From the NCBI RefSeq assembly GCF_001949145.1, contig NW_019091735.1, positions 14,235 through 58,039 of the forward strand: a DNA stretch of 43,805 nt. Direction: 5' to 3'. Below are positions 20,374 through 30,396 of the stretch, in pieces (position 1 is the stretch's first letter; each line of letters opens with the position of its first letter). The DNA comes from Acanthaster planci. Taxonomy: Eukaryota; Echinodermata; Asteroidea; Valvatida; Acanthasteridae. Under the pieces are notes generated by a model, which had not been told where the DNA came from, did no database searches, and worked only from the letters and a program-made list of their open reading frames with translations. A program made the position numbers and the translations under genes.

Positions 20374-21775
20374 GGCGACCAGCCCCGCTAGCTAACGTGT
20401 ATCGAATTGTTCGTGACTGCGCAAAAAAAGGGGGGGGATATCACAAGACGATACGCCGCAACAGTTCTTAAATAAGACCTATCAATTCTACAACGTTATA
20501 TGTACACAACTGGAAACAATAAGGACCAAAAGGTCATAAGTACAGTGATAAAACTTACGTTAAACGAGAGCCCCAAAATCACACCGCCTGCAAAACAAAC
20601 AACCGTAGGATTTAATTAGATTTTTGAAAACTTCAACACAGTCTAGCTATCTGTCCATTGCTCTAAAATCCAACTCGTGACAGCCAATTACCACTTCATT
20701 CTGTTTATTGTGTGTTTTGTTTACGAATAAAAAGGAAAGGCCGATCAACAGCACGATTTGTGCGTGATCGCTATTACCGCACGTGCGCGCGCCAATACTG
20801 CATCTGTATATTGTGTTCGCGATCAGTATAGCGTCGCTCTCGCCTGTTCATCATCATGCCCGCAATGTAATCCTCTTTTTTTATTCCCCATTATTTTATC
20901 AAGATAAGTTACTGTTTCATTTTAATAAAAACTGGATCTCTACAATATTGTGTATGTATACATCATTCACCAATAAAAGCTCCACGAACAAATAAAACAT
21001 GGTAGACACTTCAGAGAGATCGTTGGTGACCTTATTTTCCCGTACAAGAACCCTGCATGTATAAAGCCTTCTACGCTAACCGAGGATATTCTCATAAAAA
21101 AGCAGGTTTTGTCGCAATTTTATGTTTATAAACCGAAATATAAAGCAGAACAAAAGCTGAACATTTTAGGGGTAACCAATGGACGTTAATTGGTCAAACT
21201 GAAGCCCCCGATCCGACAAAAACGGAATCGCTTTTTTTTAATATATCGTATCGACGACACGCGGATTAAAGCCGGGTACCAATCACGGCCTCCGTGTAGC
21301 AGGCGTGCGACAAACCTTCACTGGAAATCGTGCATGTAGTGCGTGCACGCAGCTCGGATTCCTTTGCAACTCAAGAACGGATGAATTACGTCTACAAAAG
21401 TAACGCTGTCTCTCACTTATTTTCCTCGGTTTTGCGGTCCATGGTTCGTTCTGAAATTCCTACCCCCCCCAACGGATAGATAAGGTCACAAAGAACCTTT
21501 AACTTCCACAAGGTAAACCAAGAACAATTTAGAACCAATTTTGTGGTTTTCTGTACGCAACTGTTATACCCTGGATGTCAGCCGTCATGAAATTAAGACA
21601 ACGTTCAAACTGGGCTAGGTTTTCTTCCAGGTGAAGTAAAAACCTGCTCGCATTTAGTAAGTCAGAGCCTCGACATTAAGTCGGCTACCTTCATTAATTG
21701 ATTAGCATTGCTTGTTTGATTTCAATTAATTATTGTTAATTGTTATTGTTTTGAAAATACTTGTTTCCCGGTATG
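20374..21775. other. Intergenic, LINE 5' flank and dispersed repeat
   Basis: No gene seen. Just right of ORF1 lies a CpG-containing stretch that may be the LINE 5' UTR. 20733-20870 is the second copy of the repeat at 11797-11935 (GGCCGATCAACAGCACGATT). From 20880 to 21775 the sequence is AT-rich with no supported feature. Confidence 0.5.
20733..20870 (+). repeat. Dispersed repeat, copy 2
   Basis: Matches 11797-11935 in direct orientation, best over GTGCGTGATC and ACCGCACG. It lies just beyond the presumed 5' end of the LINE. Confidence 0.55.
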
Positions 21776-22170
21776 TTATTTTTTCATATGCCTCTCCCTT
21801 ATCAGACTAGGATATACTTTCCTAAAACGAACCTCCCCGCAAATTACATTCTGCCGCTCAAGTGTAATTTGTTCAAATAAATGTCTAAAATAAGTGTGAG
21901 TCGTGAGAGCCGAGAATCTCCTTTGGATACCTAAATTAGTATTGTGGCGCCGCGCCCCTCCGACGAAGGCGAGGGCGCCCTCCTCCTCGAGGCACAGAGT
22001 CCCGAAGCGGCTAGGGACGAGTCCGTTCGGACGGAAGTATACCGTCCCCCAAAAAAGTTGGTCTTCGTCGAGATGATGGCTTATCTGATTGGTCGAAACG
22101 TAATGACGTAACCCAAACAAACCTGACTTGAAATAAACTTCGCCTGGACACCTGACTTATATACTACAAC
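21776..22170 (-). other. GC-rich patch with TATA-like box, ORF doubtful
   Basis: A 114-codon open frame (22120-21776) crosses a CpG-rich core (21940-22080). It has no ATG except near its end and no recognisable motif. On the minus strand TATATAAG lies near 22163-22156, about 35 bp upstream of the frame. This could be an LTR or promoter fragment. I do not call a protein. Confidence 0.3.
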
Positions 22171-22293
22171 AATTAATAAGCGGCTGGTTTATTCACCAAC
22201 ACACTCAACCGATACACCAGTAGAGGGCGCTATTGACGGGGAGACTGTGTGATACGTGACCGGACTTCGCCCAGAGCAGCGAACACCACAATA

Positions 22294-22461
22294 CGGGCGA
22301 TTCACAATAGTACGCACCCAAGAGTTTGCAACACGTTGGCCAATCATAACGCCCGAAATTTGTCGACAATTTCTAAACGCGCATTTGGTTGACAAATTTT
22401 GTGCACTGTGATTGGCTAACGCATTGCAAACTCTTGGTGGCGCACTATTGTGAAACGACCG
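22294..22461. mobile_element. Foldback MITE, TA-flanked
   Basis: 168 bp made almost entirely of two inverted arms of about 75 bp. The left arm starts CGGGCGATTCACAATAGT and includes CCAAGAGTTTGCAAC; the right arm ends ACTATTGTGAAACGACCG. TA flanks both ends (22292-22293, 22462-22463), as in Tc1/mariner-type elements. No coding capacity. Confidence 0.75.
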
Positions 22462-22674
22462 TATTAATTGTGGGCATCCGGTGCCGAATCAGGGACTTTG
22501 GCAAGTCTACGGGGCTTATTGTCAGGGCTAAGCTACACGCAACTCACGTCACGAGATAGCAATCCGCCCTTGCGTCGACCGCAAGCTAACGTGACCAAAC
22601 AGTGACTTCCGCTGCCCTGTCGCACAACGCACAAGGCGGAGCCTATGCGCCGCGCTCGCTTAACACACATCTAT

Positions 22675-22986
22675 GGGTGCGTTCGATTAGCTTCCCTGAA
22701 CACACCAGTGTTACACTCAAGGGGGCCTCAAAATGAGGGTTATTGAACGCTGCAGTGTATTTTCCAAGGCATTCTGGGAAAAAGGTCAAGTCCCCGCCGC
22801 CACGTTCCATCGTATACGTCCATGCACGAACAGTCCATCTGTTACACTCGGGCAGCCTCCAGAGACCCGCTCGCCAGCTGGGGTGGTGGTGGCTGACACC
22901 AGGGCAGGCACGAACATCACGTGATGGCTAAACGAACGCTCTCGTGTAAGTTTGACTTACACGTGTAAAGCTAATCGAACGCACCC
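22675..22986. mobile_element. TIR-bounded nonautonomous element, 312 bp
   Basis: Perfect 19-bp terminal inverted repeats GGGTGCGTTCGATTAGCTT. Flanks share only TAT, so the superfamily is open; hAT-like or P-like ends are possible. Two overlapping plus-strand frames inside (22733-22931) are not transposase-like. Confidence 0.75.
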
Positions 22987-23144
22987 TATATATATATAAG
23001 CTTTGCGCGCCTAACGTCTGGCTCTGACGTTACTAGGCAGAGCGCCATCTATAATTTCGTACCGCGCCTAGTGACTTGCGCCCTCTGTCGCGTCACAGCA
23101 TTTTAGAGAAATATGGAAGGGCTGCGTAGCACCGTATTCAGAAT

Positions 23145-23270
23145 ATCGATGAGAATATAATATCAAATCAGTACTCTGAAATATGTGATTGCCGAGCTGT
23201 CGGTAACTGAGTACCTTCTTCAGGGCAAGCAGATTCAGTAGCACTGATTTGATATTATATTCTCATCGAT
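23145..23270. repeat. Foldback with perfect 28-bp arms
   Basis: Arms 23145-23172 and 23243-23270 are exact reverse complements starting ATCGATGAGAATATAATATC. The 70-bp spacer is itself partly self-complementary (CTGAA and TTGCC blocks). A transcript would form a long hairpin. It is probably a small MITE. Confidence 0.75.
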
Positions 23271-24850
23271 TATAAATTATTATTACTTTAGTAGGTGTGT
23301 TTACGCACGACGCAGATTTATGCGTGCGTGACGTGCTAGGGAATACTTGAGCGCAGAATATCCGGTCAGCGTTATTTGCGTACTGTACACGATGAGGGGC
23401 TTGTGAAGGAACTCGCATGGAACCCATGGAGTGGAGGAGGGTGTTGTTCGACAAGTGCCCCCTACGTTGAAACTCTTCTCATTCCGTATTGTGCAGCGAT
23501 GGCGTGCAAATCCTTTGTTTCTTAGCTGCGTAAACATGGACCACGATCCACGAACTGCCAGCAATGTTTTTTATTGATTATTTATTAATTTCAACTGTGA
23601 CTCGGACTATTTAAACCCATATGGTATATTTTTTTATATAGGACTTTCACTTGTATCAGAAAAGCTAATTTTTGAGATGAAAGTTATCTTCTGGAGAGAT
23701 ATTTTGTTTAACTGCAAGTCCTTTTTGACCGTGCCGTGCCAACTTGCCAACGCGTTGCCCGCACACGCGTTTGTGTGCGACGGTCGGTTGTGCGTGCCGC
23801 ATCTCCAAGCGCTGTAAGTTTTGATCGAACGTGAAGAATTTTTTTTACTATACGTGTACACAAAAGCAATAGCCAAAATTTGAATTGGACGCACATTGAT
23901 CTCCATTACACGTGTATAGACTGGATAAGACATCGCGTCCAAAACGCGTCCGGCGTATGCGTATTTTCAAGAGGGTAAATTATGAGCGTTGCTAATTTCG
24001 CTGCGTGTAGTTTCAAGTGGAGCTTTTCAAACCGGTTGAGGTTTTTGTGCTAATATAGGCCTAGTTAGAAATTTATGACTGTCTATCTAGCCTATCAGGC
24101 TTTGTATATGAAATTTCACTATCTCGAAGTTGGGACCGTCTGAATGTCAATTATTGGTAAAAGTGGTTTCAAAAATGAATGACTAATTTGTCGTTGATTT
24201 TCTCCTGATTTCACTGGAAAAAATCTCTAAGACAGCCATGATTTCTGTTTGTCGGATCTAAATAAAGACGCAGTGAACCCAAATTGTGTGACAGACGATG
24301 TGATCTGAGTGACAGATTTTTTCTTCGGGGCAGAGATGAAACCAAAGTGAGAAGCAGCGGCTGACGTTTCTGTTGCATGAAGTTACAAACAGGGGAATTC
24401 AAAGTCAACGCAATGAAAGAAACTTAGTTTACGTGACAAAATTATTCGTTTTCAGTTAAAACTGACTTTTTTATGCCGGAAAGTAGTTGTAAAATGTGAA
24501 TCTTTAAGTCAGGTTGTGAACTCAACTTTTGAGCTGATTAATAAGTGTCTGTTTTAAAAAGTTAGTTCGGTCGCTCATTTAAAGCTGCGCTCACTTTGTG
24601 CTCACAGAAAAGATTCTTAACTTTCCGTATGCCGCACGTCGGATTTCAATAAAATTTACTCACTATATGAATGAATTTCATTTAGTTCAATTTTCCCGAG
24701 AGCGTGTAAAATTAAAATCATTTTATTGATGATTTTTTTTCAGTGTTGGCTCATCGAGAACAGACGGAAAAACACATAGACAGTTTGGACATCATATTTA
24801 CTGACAAAACCTATTGCATGTCCTGGTGGAATTCTCAAAGTTTACACATT
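23271..24850. other. Intergenic, no gene seen
   Basis: AT-rich with moderate CpG at 23300-23350 and 23730-23800. Open frames are short, lack motifs and overlap on both strands. Confidence 0.5.
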
Positions 24851-24854
24851 GAAA

Positions 24855-24927
24855 AAAACGAACAAACAAGCAAACAACCCAACAACCCAACAAACAAACA
24901 CACCAACAAACACACTAAAACAAGTTA
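24855..24927 (+). repeat. AAAC/AACA-rich low-complexity tract
   Basis: Irregular (CAAA)n and (CCAA)n repeats. They produce the Asn/Thr/Lys-rich end of an open frame at 24743-24928 that is not a gene. Confidence 0.8.
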
Positions 24928-25920
24928 ACATTAGTGGGTTAGTTCATAAGAAAATGGTCACTTATTTCCGGAAATGATATTCTTGCATTTTCTGTTTATT
25001 TCTGGCTTGTTTCCGGGAGGGAGGCCGAGGGCTTAGCCATTATCCCAAGGAAAAAGGTTATGTTGACCAGAAATGCATGGCATACAGCATTACATTACCC
25101 TCCTGAAGCGCCGCCATTGTTCGGCCGCGCATTTTGTGCACAACGTGCGATATCCTGATCCAGTCTATATAATGGGATCATTGGGGACGCATCACTCGTT
25201 TTTTAATGTTGCGGGAAAAAAGGGTCATGTTGAAGGGAAGGATTTCCTTTGAACGACTACAGTCAGAAGGTGAGCTCTTTAAACATACATTTCAGGAAAA
25301 AAAGTCAATGTTGAAGGTGGGAGTTTTACAAATTATATTGTTGTTATGCATGGAATTTAGGGGTGTTAATTTGAATTGAGGAGATCACGGCGCAGCCTGT
25401 GCATTATAAACGTGTTCGCATGCAGTATTCATAGCTGGATCGAGAAGCTGATATGGGAATCCGAATCCTTTTCTAGAATCTCCAGGAAACAAAAGGCCGG
25501 TGTATATATTGAAAATAAAAAGGTTCTTCAATAATCCTTAGAAATGGAAACGCTGGAGACTGGAACTTTTAATCATTATGAACACCCCTTTTTTAAAATG
25601 AATGGATTATGCTTACAGACCATTGTTCGCACATCACGCGTAAAAATTGGAGAGCGACCGTGTAATGTTTATGAGAGACGTAGGTCCGACTTGATCAAGT
25701 CTATGTAGGGGATCGGAAGTAGCTCGGTCGTAACGATGACTTTCGCTTCGCAGTCTAGCTCGTACCATCTCCATGCTCGTACATCCGTACACGATGATCA
25801 CGATAACTTGTTGACGATTTCGCTCGAGCCCTTACGTTAAGTACGCAGTCTTTTCAATATTGACTGGAATTCACTCTTAAGGTGAGATTTTGAGCAATCG
25901 GTCTATAGCCATGGTCTAAA
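24928..25920. other. Intergenic with a possible promoter and first exon
   Basis: TATATAA at 25166-25172 is followed by in-frame ATGs at 25206 and 25227, and an open stretch ends at a GTGAGC donor-like site (25270). However, the GGAAAAAAGG-TCATGTTGAAGG region recurs in degenerate form near 25049 and 25297, which suggests a repeat. No following exon was found. Nothing else is supported here. Confidence 0.25.
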
Positions 25921-26178
25921 GGAAAACATGTTTTCTCTGATTTTTATCTGCATGATCTGTAAAAACCAAGACCTGTGAACAGGGCCCGTCATATCATACC
26001 CACGATACCCCCAGAACTGTGGGGTCCGACGTCCGATCCCACGAATGAACCCCACAGATCAGGGGGGGGGGCTGAGGCTGAGGAGATAAACTCTTGTCAG
26101 CTTGTGCATGCAAAACATTTGTATGCTTCCAGTTCCATATTTATTTCAACAGAAATAATCAGAGAAAACATGTTTTCC
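25921..26178. mobile_element. Candidate MITE with about 30-bp inverted ends
   Basis: GGAAAACATGTTTTCTCTGA at 25921 is repeated in inverse orientation at 26159-26178. The pairing extends about ten bases further inward with mismatches. The interior has a run of G near 26060 and no transposase. The target duplication is unclear. An open frame (25975-26304) spans it by chance. Confidence 0.5.
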
Positions 26179-26864
26179 TCAAATTCCTTTAACTTTTGGG
26201 ACACCTTTAGGCTCACTATTGTAGCCTGCAGTTGTTTTCCTACCGGCTGGATTTTTCCTGATGGAGGTAGCCCCCATAGCCCCAGCTACGTGTACGGCCC
26301 CTGAACTCTGGTGTTCGGAAGGATTTTACTTTAAATCCTACTCCGTGTGTATACTTTACGAAAGCCCATTAGCGCCAAACAAAAAATATTTTGAATCAGT
26401 TATACATGTAGGCCCCTAATGGGGATTGTGAATTTCTGGAACCCCTTTCCTATAAAGAAGAAAGAATTAGATGTAATTTTTTTGACTTACCTATCAACAT
26501 GTAGATAACAATGACATTGATTCACCAAACTGTAGAGTTAATTTTGGTGACAGAAGGCAGGGTTTGATTTTTGAGGGAATTTGTGTGGTGAAAATGATGA
26601 CAGTGACACAGACTGTGCACGCATGCATCCACAGAAAATAAATATACCAATTTTGTCAATGTAAATGATAGAGTTTATTAAGAAAGCCGAGCTCTGATCG
26701 CTCAGGAGGATCCATTTGGGAAGTAAGAGAATAAAAAAGAACAGCCAAAGCTCTGACGTAAAAGTTTGCCAGTTCCTTTTTTGTTCTTGGGCCTGCTCTA
26801 GCTCATGGACTGAGAATGTGCACCTATGGATGGGATTGTTAAAAGTGCTCCAATCTTGCTGTTG

Positions 26865-26955
26865 AAATATGTGTACAAAACCTATGAAAAAATTAAATAT
26901 TAAAAATTCTATAATAAATCAATTGATGACGTCATGATGATATCATGACACGGTA
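26865..26955 (+). repeat. Dispersed repeat family A, copy
   Basis: Pattern: ACAAAACCTATG, an A-rich stretch with AATATT, then TGATGACGTCATGATG. Related copies are near 37990-38075, 43165-43200, 43395-43465 and 43585-43645. AT-rich, noncoding, with TGACGTCA-like palindromes. Confidence 0.6.
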
Positions 26956-27240
26956 CACATCTTCAGATGGTAGTCTAAAGTACATGTACATGTATGTGCC
27001 AGGTTTGAAAGGGATTGGCCTCAGGGAAGGAGCAAAAGACGTGTAGAATATTTCCGTGTTATGTTTATGGGAAAAAGTGGAAAAAGAATCTAGAGGTTCT
27101 GTGTCTCACATGGACAGGAGACGGCTTTTTTTGCCTTTTTTTGTTGTTCTGAAGCAACTGCTTCATTGGCATATTATCAATTTCTTTAAATGTTCGTACT
27201 CATATATGCAGATTTTAACAAAAAGACATGCACTTCAGGA

Positions 27241-27488
27241 CATATAGTGCTTTAAAACTCCACCTTTAATGTCATGTGATTTGTCACATGATGCCATCAT
27301 CATCACGTTGGAGCAACATTCATTTTAAGCACTCCGCTTTCAAGATATGTGCAAGGTTTGAATCCCATCGATCTTGCTCATCACGAGATATAGTACTTGG
27401 AAGAGTGCACCTTTAATGTCACGTGACTTGTCACATGATGATGTTATCACATCGGGGCAATCTCTGTTTATACTTTCCCTTCTTATAA
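27241..27488 (+). repeat. Dispersed repeat family B, tandem copies
   Basis: One full and one partial unit, period about 146 bp: TAGTGCTTT, then CACCTTTAATGTCATGTGA, a TCACATGATG block, and GCAAGGTTTGAA. The second unit is cut at 27488 by the minus-strand Ty3 element. Other family members contain GGTTTGAACCC, close to a tRNA B box. Confidence 0.65.
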
Positions 27489-27840
27489 TGTTCTGGGCAG
27501 TAACTCACACAGGGTTGACACGAAGTTGCCAAGGAACTTTCCAGAGTGGTTTATTCCATACATGCACTGCACATGCTCACTTAGAGTCATTAACATATTG
27601 GCATGACAACTGTATTATTGTATGCATACTTTATATTGCTCTCCCCTTAAGTAATAAACCCAATAACTTCGTTACTATGTTATTTCGCTGTGTTGTCATT
27701 GCAAAGGGAATTCACATGTTAGATTTACACCAATATTCTGTTCCCTATAGTTCTTGAGTGTTAAATTCCAAATCAATACAGCTATTTTGTAATGCTAGTC
27801 ATTTCTTTTATACCCATGAACTGTGGTCGAGAAATAAACA
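27489..27840 (-). repeat. 3' LTR of Mag-like element
   Basis: In + orientation it runs from TGTTCTGGGCAG to GAAATAAACA, about 352 bp. On the minus strand GGGTATAAAAG (near 27816) is a TATA box. The other LTR keeps only the 147 bp next to the primer site. Confidence 0.75.
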
Positions 27841-27890
27841 GGAGTTGTCTAGAAGACTGTGTTTTCAAACTGGCTTTTTTTTTTGTTTTA

Positions 27891-28423
27891 CAAATCTTGT
27901 CTAACAACTGGTTTACGGATCCTTCCTGAACGCCTCAGAGTTACGGGTTCAGGTGTTGACTCAACTTTAGGCTCGTTTTTTACCGGTAGTTCTGGTTTAG
28001 TACTCTGACTTTCCCCCGAGGAGTCTGCTTGTTTAGCTGTACCAACTGAACTAGGTGTTTCAATCTCTGTGGTTTTTTTTACTCACATTCAGGTACAGAC
28101 TCAGGAACTAGGAACTCAGTCTCAGTTTTAGGTTCGCCTTTGGCTAAAATCATTTGATCCACATGAACACTCCTGATTTTGTTTCCTACTTCGACAGGGT
28201 ATCGTTTTGTTCCACACACTTCAACTATTTTCCCGACCTCCCATTTGTCATGAGTGGACTTGTTGGGTTGGCTGAGAACACGAACTTGCTCGTCTTTCTT
28301 GAAACTCCTCTCCTTTTTCTGGGATTCAAAGTGGTGTTTCTGACTGTGGCCAAATTGGGCTGAACCAGACTTAGGCGTGTTCTGAACCTGCGAATGCACA
28401 TTTGTTTCGTCGCAGTTTAACAT
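27891..28423 (-). pseudogene. Mag-like pol: integrase C-terminal region and tail
   Basis: The minus strand encodes SFKKDEQVRVLSQPNK, then GKIVEVCGTKRYPVEVG and SVHVDQMI, resembling the small SH3-like C-terminal domain of gypsy integrases. An acidic linker is broken by a frameshift at a poly-A/T run (28073-28080), and the protein ends LRRSGRIRKPVVRQDL at a stop near 27893. The HHCC and DDE integrase domains are absent. The tail resembles those of many animal gypsy polyproteins. Confidence 0.75.
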
Positions 28424-28660
28424 TTTGGCTGTCCAGTCGTGCGAGAACTTGCTCGAGGATTTTCAGGTGCTCGTCCATATCCTTTGTGGATATCCGCAGA
28501 TCATCCTGGTTGCACACACAATGTGGAATGCCTTTCAGCATTTTGTCCATGACTGACTGGAAGATCACTGGGGAAGACTTCACACCATAGGACAGCTTTG
28601 TATATGAATACAAGCCCTTATGTGTGTTGATGGTTAGGTACCGTTGACTTTCTTCGTCTG
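28424..28660 (-). pseudogene. Mag-like reverse transcriptase fragment
   Basis: The minus strand reads ESQRYLTINTHKGLYSYTKL, then SSPVIFQSVMDKML and CVCNQDDLRIS, then LKILEQVLARLDSQNVKLRR. These are RT blocks from just after motif A to beyond motif C. The catalytic Y-x-D-D is NQDD here, and motif A's aspartate lies in the missing upstream part. The fragment joins directly to protease-linker sequence on its N side. Confidence 0.8.
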
Positions 28661-29832
28661 CTGTCTGCGAACATGTCTGCATGTTTGCTTAGCAGACTGT
28701 AAAGGCGTGATTTGGATGAGCTGATGCTGAAAATGTTTTTCCGGTCCAGATTACATGTAAGTCTACTCAGCCAATCCTTTCCCAGGAGTGTCTTTTTTTT
28801 TCTGTGGCTGGCTACAATAATGGGCAGTGTGAATGATTGACCATTATGTTTAACTTTGCAGTCCATTTGTCCGCGAGTCTCCAAAATTTTGCCAGAGTAG
28901 GTTTTCAGCTTAACCTTACTCTTGTTGAGCGGTGCGTGAGGAAACTTGTTTTCGTACAAGTCTTTGCTCATTACTGAGCTGTCCACAGCCGTGTCGATTT
29001 GCATATCAATCAACTGTTCGTTCACCAATATCTCTGTTTGAAAATCCCTGCCTTGGTTAGCCTTTCTTCTGGCAATGGTAGCATATTTGGCAGTTTTGAA
29101 CGTGCAGGACTGAGGTAAGTGATTACCGTTGCAATGGTAGCAACTGGCCGAACTCGACTCTCCGTGCTTCGGCTTGGGTTTTGCAGCTTTTGCTTTAGCT
29201 GCTGGCACTGCTTTGTGGTTATGAACAGCTGCTGCTGGCTGTGGCAGACAAAGCTCACGAGCATTCTTTGTTGCCATTTCCATTGTGGTGGCAATCTTAC
29301 ATGCTTTCTCAAATGTAAGGTCTGCAGTGTTCAAAAGCTTGGACTGGATTCGCTCATCCACAAGGCCACAAACTAATCTGTCTCGTAATGCACAATCCAG
29401 AAATGTTCCAAAATTACAATGCAATGTCAAGTTTTTCAAGGCGACAATGTACTCACTGATTGTCTCATGTTGCTTCTGGTTTCCGGTGCCGAATTTGTAG
29501 CTTTCAGCAATTTCCAGAGGCTTTGGATTGAAGTGTTGTTCCAACTTCTTCATAATATCCTTGTAAGCCACCTCTTTTGACATCTTAGGTGCGAGGAGGT
29601 TCAATACTGTCTCGTACACTTCCGGTCCGATTCACGTGAGCAGAATCGCTTTCATGCACTCACGAATGGCCTCATATGTAGTGGTCACAGCCTCTCCCTC
29701 ACTGCTAGTCTCCATTATATTGTTGGCCTTGAAAAACATGTCTGCTCTCTCCATATACGAGCTGAACGGCTCCTTACTTTTGTTGTAAGGACCAAGACTT
29801 CCGATGTAGCCCATTGACATGGGCACCGCCAT
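28618..29832 (-). pseudogene. Mag-like gag-protease, one in-frame stop
   Basis: The ATG at 29832 begins MAVPMSMGYIGSLGPYNKSK. Gag motifs follow: FSSYMERADMFFKANNI, then after a UGA at 29632-29634, YETVLNLLAPK and KLEQHFNPKPLEIAESYKF. A Cys/His cluster CYHCNGNHLPQSC comes next (one knuckle, the second lost), then protease with MQIDTAVDSSVMS and TLLGKDWL. The catalytic D-T-G is D-T-A. Gag and protease share a single frame broken only by the UGA. This would be the capsid and processing protease of the element. Confidence 0.85.
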
Positions 29833-30101
29833 CTTGTGCCGTTGTTTTTTTTGTGACCCTTGACTTGTGCAGTACAATTGCTTGGATGCGTGAGCTGCCT
29901 TCACGTGTGCAGTGTGTACGTGTAATATACTGTACTTGTGTGCACGCACATGTTCACTATGCATAGCCAGCTGATGGCCAACGAAAGTTCGCTCCAGAAA
30001 AGTCCACAAATAACTGTTTTGGTGCAGCGAATCCATCTAAAACTTGACTGTACGAAGGCTATACAACTTTGTGGTGATCCCAACACGAAAAATTTCGCTC
30101 A

Positions 30102-30122
30102 GAAATCCCGGCCTCGTCGCCA
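30102..30122 (-). promoter_or_regulatory. Primer-binding site, tRNA-Ser
   Basis: The minus strand reads TGGCGACGAGGCCGGGATTT next to the right LTR. It matches the complement of animal tRNA-Ser(GCU) 3' ends at about 18 of 21 positions, from general knowledge of that tRNA. It fixes the element's orientation. Confidence 0.75.
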
Positions 30123-30129
30123 ATTTTAA

Positions 30130-30276
30130 CGTTCTGGGCAGTAACTCACACAGGGTTGACACGTACATGTAGTTGTCAGGGAACTTTCCAGAGTGGTTTA
30201 TTCCATACATGCACTGCACATGCTAACTTAGAGTCATTAACATATTGGCACGACAACTGTATTATTGTATGCATAC
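30130..30276 (-). repeat. 5' LTR of Mag-like element, truncated
   Basis: Matches 27489-27629 apart from a small insertion with ACATGTA. Similarity stops at GTATGCATAC, where family B sequence (CACTTCCTAACTATCTGCAA) begins. The promoter part of the LTR is therefore missing. Confidence 0.75.
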
Positions 30277-30396
30277 ATGTACATTACACTTCCTAACTAT
30301 CTGCAAGGTATTAACCCAATGAGATATGTACAATACAAAACATTATTTTTATCGCAGAAAGAGTGCAGATTTAGAGATTTTTAGATTTTAAACATT

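Larger units (their letters stand above)
1057..20420 (-). mobile_element. Nearly full-length Tx1/L1-like LINE split by nested insertions
   Basis: Five collinear minus-strand blocks read as one non-LTR retrotransposon: ORF1 and endonuclease (20373-17713), linker and RT fingers (17400-16492), a short RT piece (9863-9800), RT palm to zinc-binding region (9378-7496), and the C-terminal domain with 3' UTR (1503-1057). Together they make about 6 kb, a normal LINE length. Each break falls at an insertion with its own structural ends. At 9378/9800 and 9863/16492 the reading frame continues once the insert and one copy of the duplication are removed; across the Ty3 element the body resumes at its C-terminal domain. 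The 3' end near 1057 follows an ATTAAA-like signal and an A-rich tract on the minus strand. Many stops and frameshifts make it non-functional. The Tx1/L1 assignment rests on domain order, the CCHC-bearing ORF1 and motifs such as LNLNKSPGLD and IRQGCPLSG. The 5' end is uncertain. Confidence 0.8.
27489..30276 (-). mobile_element. Ty3/gypsy (Mag-like) element, internally deleted
   Basis: The left LTR (27489-27840) and a truncated right LTR (30130-30276) share TTCTGGGCAGTAACTCACAC and about 130 more bases. Between them on the minus strand lie a tRNA-Ser primer site, gag-protease in one frame, a short RT piece, an integrase C-terminal piece and a pol tail. The first part of RT is missing (junction near 28660), as are the end of RT, RNase H and the integrase core (junction near 28430). 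Both flanks match neighbouring parts of repeat family B, so it probably inserted in a family B copy. Mag-like is inferred from gag and tail motifs. Confidence 0.85.

Noticed and set aside
24743-24928. ORF with Asn/Thr/Lys repeats
   Set aside because: Driven by the AAAC low-complexity tract.
24843-24930. Short regular repeats considered as a CRISPR array
   Set aside because: Repeats are 4-5 bp simple sequence without spacers, in a eukaryotic context.
25975-26304. 109-codon ORF
   Set aside because: Crosses a candidate MITE boundary and has no motif.
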